Below are positions 6,374 to 11,071 of a stretch of DNA of 11,071 nt, in pieces; position 1 is the stretch's first letter; each line of letters starts with the position of its first letter. A program made the position numbers and the translations under genes. The notes under the pieces were generated by a model. It was not told where the DNA came from. It did not search any database and was given only the letters and a program-made list of their open reading frames with translations. This stretch comes from Candidatus Thorarchaeota archaeon SMTZ1-83 (GTDB lineage Archaea; Asgardarchaeota; Thorarchaeia; Thorarchaeales; Thorarchaeaceae): assembly GCA_001563325.1 (NCBI GenBank), contig LRSK01000243.1:1-11071 (forward strand), in the 5' to 3' direction.

Positions 6374-7606
6374 GTGTATGAAGGACAATCCGAGATAAGC
6401 ATTGGTACATTGGGTCACGTCGACCATGGAAAGACGACCCTTGTAGAGTACCTCACTGGAGAGTGGACAGACCGTCATTCGGATGAAGTACGAAGGGGAA
6501 TCTCAATCAGACTTGGCTATGCGGCGACCACTCTGATGAAGTGTACAAATTGTCCTGAGCCGGAAGCATTCACAACTTCCCATTTAGCAAAGGATGGAAA
6601 GTGTCCGAAGTGTGAAGGAAAACTGGAATCTCTCCGTGAGATATCTTTTGTAGACAGTCCTGGTCACGAGTCCTTGATGGCAACCTGTCTAAGTGGGGCA
6701 AGCCTCATGGATGGTGCGATTCTTGTGATTGCGGCCAATGAGCCCTGTCCAATGCCACAGACTTCTGAACACCTCCGCGCATTGGAGATAATTGGCGTCG
6801 AGAAGATAATCATAGTCCAAAACAAGATTGAGCTGGTATCGAAGGAAGAGGCTCTAAATCATTACAAACAAATCAAGGCATTTGTCAAGGGTACGACAGC
6901 TGAGAACGCACCAATAGTTCCTGTATCTGCCGTGTTTGGAGCAAACACGGACCTGCTGATTCAGAAAATTCAGGAAGTGATTCCAACTCCGCAGAGAGAT
7001 GCAGACGCGGTCCCGAAGATGTTTGTGGCCAGGTCGTTTGACATCAATAAACCAGGTAGTCTACCAGACCAGCTAAGAGGTGGTGTAGTCGGAGGGTCTA
7101 TTATCAGGGGCGTTTTGAGGATTGGAGATGAGATAGAGATAGCACCGGGTTCTCGCGGGGACAAAGGATTCGAACCGATTCGAGCGAAAATTACTAGTCT
7201 GCTCTCAGGAAGTGGCAATGAACTGACTGAGGCGCGTCCTGGCGGGTTGATAGGTGTAGGAACCGCTCTCGACCCAGCATCCACTCGTGCCGACAGACTT
7301 GTAGGAAATGTTGTTGGCAGAGCTGGCAAGATGCCAAAGATCATTGACAAACTCATGGTCGAGCCAATTCTGATGGAGAGAGTAGTGGGAATGGAGGCTG
7401 AGAAAGAGGTAGGGAATCTCAGACACAATGAACCACTCATGCTTGTAGTTGGTACTGCAGCTACTGTGGGCGTGATTACAAGACTTCATGGCAAAGAGAT
7501 TGAACTTGAACTGAAGAGACCCGTTGCTGTGGAGAAGGGACAACGGATTGCTATCGGACGCAGAGTCGAGAACAAATGGCGACTCATTGGGCATGCCGAA
7601 ACTTGA
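6374..7606 (+). CDS. eif2g: Translation initiation factor aIF2 subunit gamma
   Basis: A 410-residue GTPase of the expected aIF2-gamma length. G1 is GHVDHGKT at 14-21, switch I RRGISIRLGYA at 40-50, G3 DSPGHE at 94-99, G4 NKIE at 150-153 and G5 PVSAVFG near 183. The zinc ribbon specific to this family has C57-x2-C60 and C77-x2-C80. Beta-barrel domains II and III follow. From family knowledge, with the alpha and beta subunits it carries Met-tRNAi to the small ribosomal subunit, and it can bind the 5' end of mRNAs. GTG at 6374 is the start: an in-frame TAG immediately precedes it and the next in-frame ATG falls inside the G domain. It has its own box A, and its last 14 bp overlap the proposed ATG of the next gene. 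Confidence 0.97.
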   Translation: MYEGQSEISIGTLGHVDHGKTTLVEYLTGEWTDRHSDEVRRGISIRLGYAATTLMKCTNCPEPEAFTTSHLAKDGKCPKCEGKLESLREISFVDSPGHESLMATCLSGASLMDGAILVIAANEPCPMPQTSEHLRALEIIGVEKIIIVQNKIELVSKEEALNHYKQIKAFVKGTTAENAPIVPVSAVFGANTDLLIQKIQEVIPTPQRDADAVPKMFVARSFDINKPGSLPDQLRGGVVGGSIIRGVLRIGDEIEIAPGSRGDKGFEPIRAKITSLLSGSGNELTEARPGGLIGVGTALDPASTRADRLVGNVVGRAGKMPKIIDKLMVEPILMERVVGMEAEKEVGNLRHNEPLMLVVGTAATVGVITRLHGKEIELELKRPVAVEKGQRIAIGRRVENKWRLIGHAET

Positions 7607-8027
7607 GAAGTTCGTGAGAAACGTGACCATTCTTGTCGTGGTTGATACCAATTTCCTCACCATACCCTACCAGTTCAACATAGATATCTTCTCGGAATCT
7701 AAGATGATTCTGGAGCAACGTGTCGACTTTGTGATTCTTAGCTCCGTAATGGATGAGATTAACCGTCTTGCAGAAACTGCAAAGGGTAATGACAGACACG
7801 CCTTCCGAGTTGCATTGGAACTCGCTGGTAATTGTAGGATTGAAGATGTTCAGGATGCAATCTCAGAGTTGTCAGTTGATGACCAACTCATAGAACACAC
7901 AGCCCAGGCTGGTGGGGTGTTGGCAACCAATGATAGAGAGCTGCGAGCTTGTGCAAGATCCCGGGGCATTCCTGTATTACTTCTCAGAGGTAAGAAACGA
8001 CTTGTCCTTGAAGGCGAAGTACCATAG
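7593..8027 (+). CDS. fcf1: PIN-domain nuclease, Fcf1/Utp24-like (COG1412)
   Basis: A 144-residue single-domain PIN protein. The acidic residues of the metal site are visible: D18 in VVVDTNFL, E55 in SVMDEINRL, D97 in VDDQLIEH and D114 in ATNDRELR. NFLTIPYQFNIDIFSE after the first aspartate is characteristic of Fcf1-type PIN proteins rather than VapC toxins, and no antitoxin gene is adjacent. Eukaryotic Fcf1/Utp24 cleaves pre-rRNA at the 18S 5' side; a role in archaeal rRNA maturation is inferred. The ATG at 7593 overlaps the aIF2-gamma end by 14 bp. GTG at 7623, which would place the first strand at the N-terminus as in many relatives, is an equally serious start candidate. The frame extends upstream inside aIF2-gamma, but that part is a shadow. 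Confidence 0.88.
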   Translation: MPKLEKFVRNVTILVVVDTNFLTIPYQFNIDIFSESKMILEQRVDFVILSSVMDEINRLAETAKGNDRHAFRVALELAGNCRIEDVQDAISELSVDDQLIEHTAQAGGVLATNDRELRACARSRGIPVLLLRGKKRLVLEGEVP

Positions 8028-8041
8028 GCCTATTCACAATG

Positions 8042-8048
8042 TTTTTAT
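8042..8048 (+). promoter_or_regulatory. Possible box A upstream of rpoE1
   Basis: TTTTTAT in the 97-bp gap after the PIN gene. It would start transcription near 8072 and give a 50-70 nt leader that contains the inverted repeat at 8085-8112. A weaker AT-rich stretch (TTATTCTA, 8113-8120) is an alternative. Confidence 0.3.
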
Positions 8049-8084
8049 GTTTACCAAATTGTTGCACCGCTGAGCCGTCGGGTC

Positions 8085-8112
8085 CAGACCAGTGCAATTA
8101 GGCCTTGGTCTG
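8085..8112 (+). repeat. Hairpin-forming inverted repeat between the PIN gene and rpoE1
   Basis: CAGACCA (8085-8091) and TGGTCTG (8106-8112) are perfect reverse complements, extendable by one G-U pair, around a loop of about 14 nt and followed by an AT-rich stretch. It could end the aIF2-gamma/PIN transcript or structure the rpoE1 leader. Confidence 0.3.
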
Positions 8113-8124
8113 ATTATTCTATGA

Positions 8125-8742
8125 TTGTCTAGGCTGGTGATTGAGATATACAGCGTTGTCACGGTAAGAGATGTTGTCCGGATTCCTCCTAAGGAGTTTG
8201 GCTCACCAATAGAAAAGGCTGCAATGGTCCATTTGCGCAAACAGCATGAGAATGTCTTAGACAGAGATGTTGGACTCATGATTGCTGTTATTGGCATCGA
8301 TGATATCGGTCAGGGACGACTCATGCCAGGTGACGGTGCTACCTATCACTCAGTCACCTACAAGGTCCTCGTGTTCAAACCGATTAGAGGAGAACTTGTA
8401 GAAGGAAATGTAGTCGAGCTAATGGACTTTGGAGCATTCATTCGCATGGGGCCTCTTGATGGTCTCTGCCATGTGAGCCAGATCTGTGATGACTTCATAA
8501 CTCAGGATTCCAAGGGGAGCGCTTTGTTGGGCAAGGAAACGGGAAGGACCCTTGCTGAAGGAGACAGTGTCAGAGCTCGCATTACGTCAATCAGCTTTGA
8601 GTCAGGAAATAGGTCTGGAAAGCTAGGTCTCACCATGCGACAGCCATTCCTAGGTAAGATTGGTCCACAGAACTCTTGGGTAGAGGATGACGTCAGAAGT
8701 GCTCGTGGAGAGAAATCTAAGAAGGACAAGAAGAAGAAATAA
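8125..8742 (+). CDS. rpoE1: DNA-directed RNA polymerase subunit Rpo7 / RpoE'
   Basis: A protein of up to 205 residues. An N-terminal Rpo7 domain (VRIPPKEFG, then GDGATYHSVTYKVLVFKP near 71-88) is followed by an S1 RNA-binding domain (GNVVELMDFGAFIRMGPLDGLCHVSQI at about 93-120) and a lysine-rich tail. With Rpo4 it forms the polymerase stalk that binds nascent RNA and helps open complex formation. The start is uncertain: the frame opens at TTG 8125 immediately after an in-frame TGA, and no ATG occurs before the middle of the N-terminal domain. CTG 8134, GTG 8137 and ATA 8146 are also candidates. ATA gives MYSVVTVRDVVRIPP, the usual Rpo7 N-terminus, and follows a GGTGAT Shine-Dalgarno sequence by 4 nt. 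spt4 follows directly. Confidence 0.93.
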   Translation: MSRLVIEIYSVVTVRDVVRIPPKEFGSPIEKAAMVHLRKQHENVLDRDVGLMIAVIGIDDIGQGRLMPGDGATYHSVTYKVLVFKPIRGELVEGNVVELMDFGAFIRMGPLDGLCHVSQICDDFITQDSKGSALLGKETGRTLAEGDSVRARITSISFESGNRSGKLGLTMRQPFLGKIGPQNSWVEDDVRSARGEKSKKDKKKK

Positions 8743-8757
8743 TTGAGGAGAGATTCC

Positions 8758-8970
8758 ATGGCAAAGCAAAGAGCTTGTAGGTCCTGTCATTATTTGACAA
8801 ATGAAGACCAATGTCCCAACTGCAAGGGCACTAGCCTGTCCACCTCATACACCGGAATAGTAGTGATTCTCCCTGGAAGAGATACTCGTGAAGACCCACG
8901 AAGAAGCTCATACATAGCTGAGCGGCTCAATATCGATAAACCTGGCAAGTATGCCCTGAAAGTGCGCTAG
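8758..8970 (+). CDS. spt4: Transcription elongation factor Spt4 / RpoE''
   Basis: A 70-residue zinc-ribbon protein. C7-x2-C10 (CRSC) and C19-x2-C22 (CPNC) bind zinc, and the C-terminal half carries the conserved Spt4 pattern SYIAERLNIDKPGKYALKV. From family knowledge it pairs with the NGN domain of Spt5 and clamps RNA polymerase for processive elongation. The ATG at 8758 is chosen because GAGGAG at 8744-8749 lies 8 nt upstream; a TTG at 8743 in the same frame would put the Shine-Dalgarno sequence inside the gene. It begins 15 bp after the rpoE1 stop, so the two polymerase-associated genes are cotranscribed, as in most archaea. Confidence 0.95.
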   Translation: MAKQRACRSCHYLTNEDQCPNCKGTSLSTSYTGIVVILPGRDTREDPRRSSYIAERLNIDKPGKYALKVR

Positions 8971-9001
8971 GCCCAATATTTCAGACAGCCTGTGGTGAAA
9001 C

Positions 9002-9009
9002 CTTTATTA
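9002..9009 (+). promoter_or_regulatory. Box A of the rps24e-rps27ae unit
   Basis: CTTTATTA in the 103-bp gap after spt4. It predicts a start near 9033 and a leader of about 40 nt that holds the GAGTGAT ribosome-binding sequence. Confidence 0.4.
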
Positions 9010-9073
9010 GACAACCCAAAGTCGAATGGCTGACCCACCCCAGAAGTCAGTATAATCGCAGAGAGTGATACCA

Positions 9074-9373
9074 ATGAAGATTGAGGTTCTTCAGGAGAAA
9101 GAGAACAGACCTCTCGCTAGGAGAGAAATAGACTTCAGAGTGGAACATATCGGTGGAACCACTCCTAGCAGGGCTGATGTTAAGGCCAAGCTCGTGGCTC
9201 AGTTTGATGCTGATGCAGCCTTAGTGGTGATTCGAAGCCTCAACACGAATTTTGGTGCCGGAATGACAGAGGGTTCTGCAAGGATATATACTGACCCTGA
9301 ACAGATGAAAAGAGTCGAGCTTAGTCATATCGTTAAAAGACATGAAACAAAGAAGGCAGGAGAGCAGTCATAG
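9074..9373 (+). CDS. rps24e: Small ribosomal subunit protein eS24 (S24e)
   Basis: A 99-residue protein with the S24e layout: MKIEVLQEKENRPLARREID at the N-terminus, a central VIRSLNTNFGAGMTEGSARIY matching the conserved beta-hairpin with its F-G-x-G core, then a charged helix and a disordered tail. Length is normal for archaea. ATG 9074 is chosen over the in-frame GTG at 9065 because AGTGAT at 9064-9069 is a Shine-Dalgarno element for the ATG, and family members begin with M-[KD]-[IV]-x-[VI]. Its TAG stop is followed without a gap by the ATG of rps27ae in the same frame, so the two are translationally coupled. Confidence 0.95.
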   Translation: MKIEVLQEKENRPLARREIDFRVEHIGGTTPSRADVKAKLVAQFDADAALVVIRSLNTNFGAGMTEGSARIYTDPEQMKRVELSHIVKRHETKKAGEQS

Positions 9374-9538
9374 ATGGCACATAAGATGCACAAGGTTGAC
9401 TCGAAGACTGGAAAGATCACACCTACTAAGAGGACCTGCCCTCGATGTGAAAAGGGGACCTACATGGCGGAGCACTTTGATCGCTTCGCATGCGGCCGCT
9501 GTGGATATACAGAGTTCAAACGTAAGGACAACAAGTAG
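9374..9538 (+). CDS. rps27ae: Small ribosomal subunit protein eS31 (S27ae)
   Basis: A 54-residue zinc-finger protein. C22-x2-C25 (CPRC) and C40-x2-C43 (CGRC) bind zinc, and the sequence [20 protein letters not shown] is diagnostic of S27ae. Unlike the eukaryotic gene, there is no ubiquitin fusion, as is normal for archaea. The ATG at 9374 directly abuts the TAG of rps24e in the same frame. A much longer frame covering this stretch in another phase is a shadow. In several archaea kae1 follows this gene; here the next gene is on the opposite strand. The 57-bp convergent gap downstream has only a weak CTGATT/AATCAG repeat and AT-rich sequence that might serve termination. Confidence 0.95.
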   Translation: MAHKMHKVDSKTGKITPTKRTCPRCEKGTYMAEHFDRFACGRCGYTEFKRKDNK

Positions 9539-9595
9539 TTCTCGAATCTCTGATTATCATGTATTCTCATTACAATCAGTTAGCTTCTTATATAG

Positions 9596-9877
9596 TCACT
9601 CGCCGACTATTGCCATTACCCATCTCACGAACAATAAGACTCCTACGATGGCCGTGAGGAGAATGTCTACGCCTAGTATGCCTGGAATGACGACTTCTGC
9701 TGAAGCAGCGAGAATCAGTGCAATCGGAAATGTCACAATAAAAGGTAGTGTGGCAATCGTCAAGGAGACCTCCTCACTTGAGACCATGGCATTGACAAGA
9801 AGCAAGATCCACACAGCGTAGATTGCTGTCAACAATGAGACTTCTATAAGCATCTGCATTTGTATCTCAGCTTGCAC
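9596..9877 (-). CDS. Small hydrophobic membrane protein, three predicted helices
   Basis: I do not recognise the family. The frame gives 93 residues from GTG 9877, or 87 from ATG 9859, or 85 from ATG 9853; no start has a convincing Shine-Dalgarno sequence. Three hydrophobic stretches cover most of the protein: about 10-32 (VSLLTAIYAVWILLLVNAMV), 36-59 (VSLTIATLPFIVTFPIALIL) and 62-90 (VVIPGILGVDILLTAIVGVL). Short loops contain mostly acidic residues. Such a dense run of membrane segments is unlikely by chance, so it is probably genuine. It is divergent from the HTH regulator, with about 208 bp between, and an 8-bp perfect inverted repeat (9895-9913) sits just upstream. Function unknown. Confidence 0.6.
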   Translation of the reverse strand: MQAEIQMQMLIEVSLLTAIYAVWILLLVNAMVSSEEVSLTIATLPFIVTFPIALILAASAEVVIPGILGVDILLTAIVGVLLFVRWVMAIVGE

Positions 9878-9894
9878 ACTTTCTAGGTTAGAAC

Positions 9895-9913
9895 AATGTG
9901 TGTATCACACATT
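9895..9913. promoter_or_regulatory. Inverted repeat AATGTGTG-TAT-CACACATT upstream of the small membrane protein
   Basis: Perfect 8-bp arms with a 3-bp spacer, 18 bp upstream of the GTG at 9877 and 36 bp upstream of the ATG at 9859. The size and symmetry fit an operator for a dimeric regulator. The sequence differs from the TTAACC operators of the neighbouring HTH gene. Confidence 0.4.
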
Positions 9914-10010
9914 TGGCCTGGAAGATTGTATTGAGATTCCCTTATGATGTCCTCTGAGAAAATGATTCAGCACATCTCTCACATTGGCATGTACTTGAAT
10001 CCTAGAATGT

Positions 10011-10030
10011 GTTAACCAAGAGCGGTTAAT
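10011..10030. promoter_or_regulatory. Operator 1 of the HTH gene (TTAACC-N6-GGTTAA)
   Basis: TTAACC at 10012-10017 and GGTTAA at 10024-10029, with a 6-bp spacer (AAGAGC). Its right edge touches the box A, covering the position of the BRE, where a bound dimer would exclude TFB/TBP. Confidence 0.6.
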
Positions 10031-10036
10031 TTATAT
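10030..10036 (+). promoter_or_regulatory. Box A of the HTH regulator gene
   Basis: TTTATAT is a near-consensus archaeal TATA box. It predicts transcription starting near 10058, inside operator 2, and a leader of about 28 nt before the proposed CTG start. Confidence 0.6.
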
Positions 10037-10045
10037 CTGAATGAT

Positions 10046-10069
10046 GAGTTAACCTGCATAGGTTAACTC
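10046..10069. promoter_or_regulatory. Operator 2 of the HTH gene (extended TTAACC-N6-GGTTAA)
   Basis: A perfect 10-bp inverted repeat: GAGTTAACCT, a 4-bp centre, then its exact reverse complement. The core repeats the operator 1 pattern with the same 6-bp spacing (TTAACC 10049-10054, GGTTAA 10061-10066). The centres of the two operators are 37 bp apart, about three and a half helical turns. It lies over the predicted transcription start. Confidence 0.65.
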
Positions 10070-10074
10070 GTATA

Positions 10075-10080
10075 GGAGGG
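10075..10080 (+). promoter_or_regulatory. Strong Shine-Dalgarno sequence of the HTH gene
   Basis: GGAGGG is among the best ribosome-binding sequences in the window. It is 5 nt upstream of CTG 10086 but 50 nt upstream of the first GTG (10131), so it argues for the upstream non-ATG start. Confidence 0.6.
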
Positions 10081-10085
10081 CGACC

Positions 10086-10568
10086 CTGACGTACAGCAAT
10101 TTCAGGTATCCGACAAAGCGCCAGACTCAGGTGTGGCTTCGTAGAAGAAAGAAGGTTCCGCCTTCAGAGATAGCAGAGGAACTCAATGTATCAAGACCAT
10201 TTGTGAGTAAGGCACATAGAATAGCTAAACAGCGCGTGTCAAAGCTTCTCAAGAACGCAGCAGCAATCAATCGCATCACACTGAACAATTCAAGCTCAGA
10301 CCATGGTTTTGCCGTTGGGTATTGCCCAGGAACAGGGGCCAACTCATACATCACTTTCTCACCAAGATTCGGGGTTCATGTTTGGTTCGATCATGAAGGA
10401 GACTGCAGCGAGTGCAATGAAAGTTCTGAATGCTGGCGTATTCTCAAGGACCTTGCTGAAGATTGGCATATTGAAATCCCTGCCAGCATGTATCCCACAG
10501 ATGTTGCATCAATGCTCTTCAAGAGAATGATGGAGATACTGAAATGGAGTGGAGAAAAAAGAAAGTAA
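10086..10568 (+). CDS. Helix-turn-helix transcriptional regulator with C-terminal cysteine cluster (COG1356-like)
   Basis: A 160-residue protein if it starts at CTG 10086, or 145 from GTG 10131. The longer form is preferred: it follows GGAGGG by 5 nt and adds YSNFRYPTKRQTQ, needed to complete the first helix (RQTQVWLRRRKK). The HTH is at about 27-46 (SEIAEELNVSRPFVSKAHRI). The C-terminal half, with GVHVWFDHEGDCSEC, carries C80 alone and a cluster C107-x2-C110-x5-C116. A zinc, iron or thiol sensor is possible but unproven. The HTH plus GVxVWxxHEGDC layout recalls archaeal COG1356-type regulators, from memory only. Two TTAACC-N6-GGTTAA operators flank its box A, so autoregulation is likely. A membrane-anchored protein gene follows after 12 bp and is probably its cotranscribed target. 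Confidence 0.8.
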   Translation: MTYSNFRYPTKRQTQVWLRRRKKVPPSEIAEELNVSRPFVSKAHRIAKQRVSKLLKNAAAINRITLNNSSSDHGFAVGYCPGTGANSYITFSPRFGVHVWFDHEGDCSECNESSECWRILKDLAEDWHIEIPASMYPTDVASMLFKRMMEILKWSGEKRK

Positions 10569-10580
10569 AGGACTCAGAAC

Positions 10581-11071
10581 CTGAATCATGGCCCATCCGG
10601 ATCGAATGTTATTATAGCCGTACTCATTTGTATGATGCTTCTTCTCTTGACCCCACTTTGGAACCTGACCTATGTTGTTCCAGCAAGTGTTTCCTTCCGT
10701 AACACAGGCGAGATTCAGGGTCAGACTGGATTCGATCTCAGAACTGAGAACTGGGAAAGCAGCCAAGACGTTGTCATTCTGAACTCAACGCCATTTTCAG
10801 GTCCTCCCGAGTGGAGTGCCTATGCCCACTATGCAACTGATATAGTGGGAGAGAGGACGAGCGATGGTTATTATGTCGACTTCCATGGGCCCCCTGGCCT
10901 ACAACACGTTTCCTTTGTTCGTAGACTGCATATAGTACTAGATGACTACTCAGCATCGAATTTCGAAACAAGGATTGCTGTCATCTCCGGCACAGTTAAC
11001 GCAACTCTGCGTGTTGAATTCGGTGAATATAGATGGGGTGGCCTTGTCACTAAGGAGAACATGACATTGAT
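10581..11071 (+). CDS. Membrane-anchored or secreted protein of unknown function (3' partial)
   Basis: The open frame begins 12 nt after the HTH stop and runs off the window, about 163 codons. Near its start is one hydrophobic helix (NVIIAVLICMMLLLLTPLWN), a signal anchor or uncleaved signal peptide. After it comes a beta-rich, aromatic- and polar-rich region typical of extracytoplasmic domains. Four N-x-S/T sequons occur after the helix (NLT, NST, NAT, NMT), consistent with archaeal N-glycosylation outside the cell. The start is unclear: CTG 10581 keeps the whole helix, whereas ATG 10632 would cut into it. ATG 10588 is in another frame and would need a frameshift or sequencing error. The domain is not one I recognise. 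Close spacing behind the HTH gene suggests control by the same twin operators. Confidence 0.65.
   Translation, partial: MNHGPSGSNVIIAVLICMMLLLLTPLWNLTYVVPASVSFRNTGEIQGQTGFDLRTENWESSQDVVILNSTPFSGPPEWSAYAHYATDIVGERTSDGYYVDFHGPPGLQHVSFVRRLHIVLDDYSASNFETRIAVISGTVNATLRVEFGEYRWGGLVTKENMTL

Noticed and set aside
6970..7440. 156-codon minus-strand open frame inside aIF2-gamma
   Set aside because: Antisense, serine/proline-rich low-complexity translation, no promoter or Shine-Dalgarno sequence; shadow.
7205..7663. 152-codon minus-strand open frame opposite the end of aIF2-gamma
   Set aside because: Lies antisense to a certain gene and its translation has no recognisable motif; a shadow of aIF2-gamma codon structure.
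7593..8027. PIN domain protein as a VapC toxin
   Set aside because: No VapB-like partner. Position next to aIF2-gamma and rpoE1 and the NFLTIPYQF motif point to the Fcf1-type housekeeping family.
9342..9821. 159-codon plus-strand open frame across rps27ae and the small membrane gene
   Set aside because: Different phase from rps27ae, whose zinc-finger sequence is unmistakable; the remainder is antisense to the hydrophobic minus-strand frame.
9539..10085. tRNA, small RNA or CRISPR repeats in the non-coding stretches of the right-hand region
   Set aside because: No cloverleaf with a T-loop GTTCRA pattern, no C/D or H/ACA boxes in convincing spacing, and no array of spaced direct repeats; only the operator-like palindromes stand out.

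Overview
This is an archaeal chromosome segment: 15 protein-coding genes, two of them cut by the window edges, and no RNA gene, IS element or CRISPR array that I could find. The archaeal assignment rests on the gene content: Pelota, S6e, aIF2-gamma, Rpo7/RpoE', Spt4, S24e and S27ae. Several genes also have TATA-like boxes and short leaders. Moderate GC content and frequent AGA/AGG arginine codons would fit an Asgard lineage such as Thorarchaeia, but that placement is a guess.

Left block (1-5900). The 3' part of the Pelota ribosome-rescue gene runs into the window on the plus strand. It converges, with a 6-bp overlap, on a tightly packed minus-strand operon read as ncsA/ttuA-type tRNA thiolase, then a small nucleotidyltransferase, then a COG2108-like radical SAM protein. 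Upstream of that, also on the minus strand, lie an unrecognised 141-aa helical protein and an M50/site-2-type intramembrane metalloprotease with a PDZ domain.

Central block (5898-9538, plus strand). This is the conserved archaeal information-processing neighbourhood: rps6e, aIF2-gamma, an Fcf1-type PIN nuclease, rpoE1 (Rpo7), spt4, rps24e and rps27ae. Internal box A-like elements precede aIF2-gamma, rpoE1 and rps24e, so it is probably several transcription units. The dephospho-CoA kinase gene (DUF359) found between spt4 and rps24e in some archaea is absent here, and no kae1 follows rps27ae. Start codons are unusual: S6e uses TTG, aIF2-gamma uses GTG, and rpoE1 has no usable ATG.

Right block (9596-11071). 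A small three-helix membrane protein on the minus strand diverges from a helix-turn-helix regulator on the plus strand. The regulator is followed after 12 bp by a secreted or membrane-anchored protein that leaves the window. The regulator promoter is the most striking non-coding signal here: two copies of TTAACC-N6-GGTTAA, one abutting the box A and one over the predicted transcription start. This is the layout of autorepression. The regulator appears to start at a CTG codon behind the strongest Shine-Dalgarno sequence in the window, and its C-terminal domain carries a cysteine cluster that could sense metal or redox state. This regulator plus envelope-protein unit is the best candidate for something undescribed.

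Much of the window serves translation or transcription: ribosome rescue, tRNA thiolation, initiation, ribosomal proteins, rRNA maturation and RNA polymerase. The poorly characterised genes are the radical SAM and nucleotidyltransferase pair, the 141-aa protein, the small membrane protein and the terminal secreted protein.
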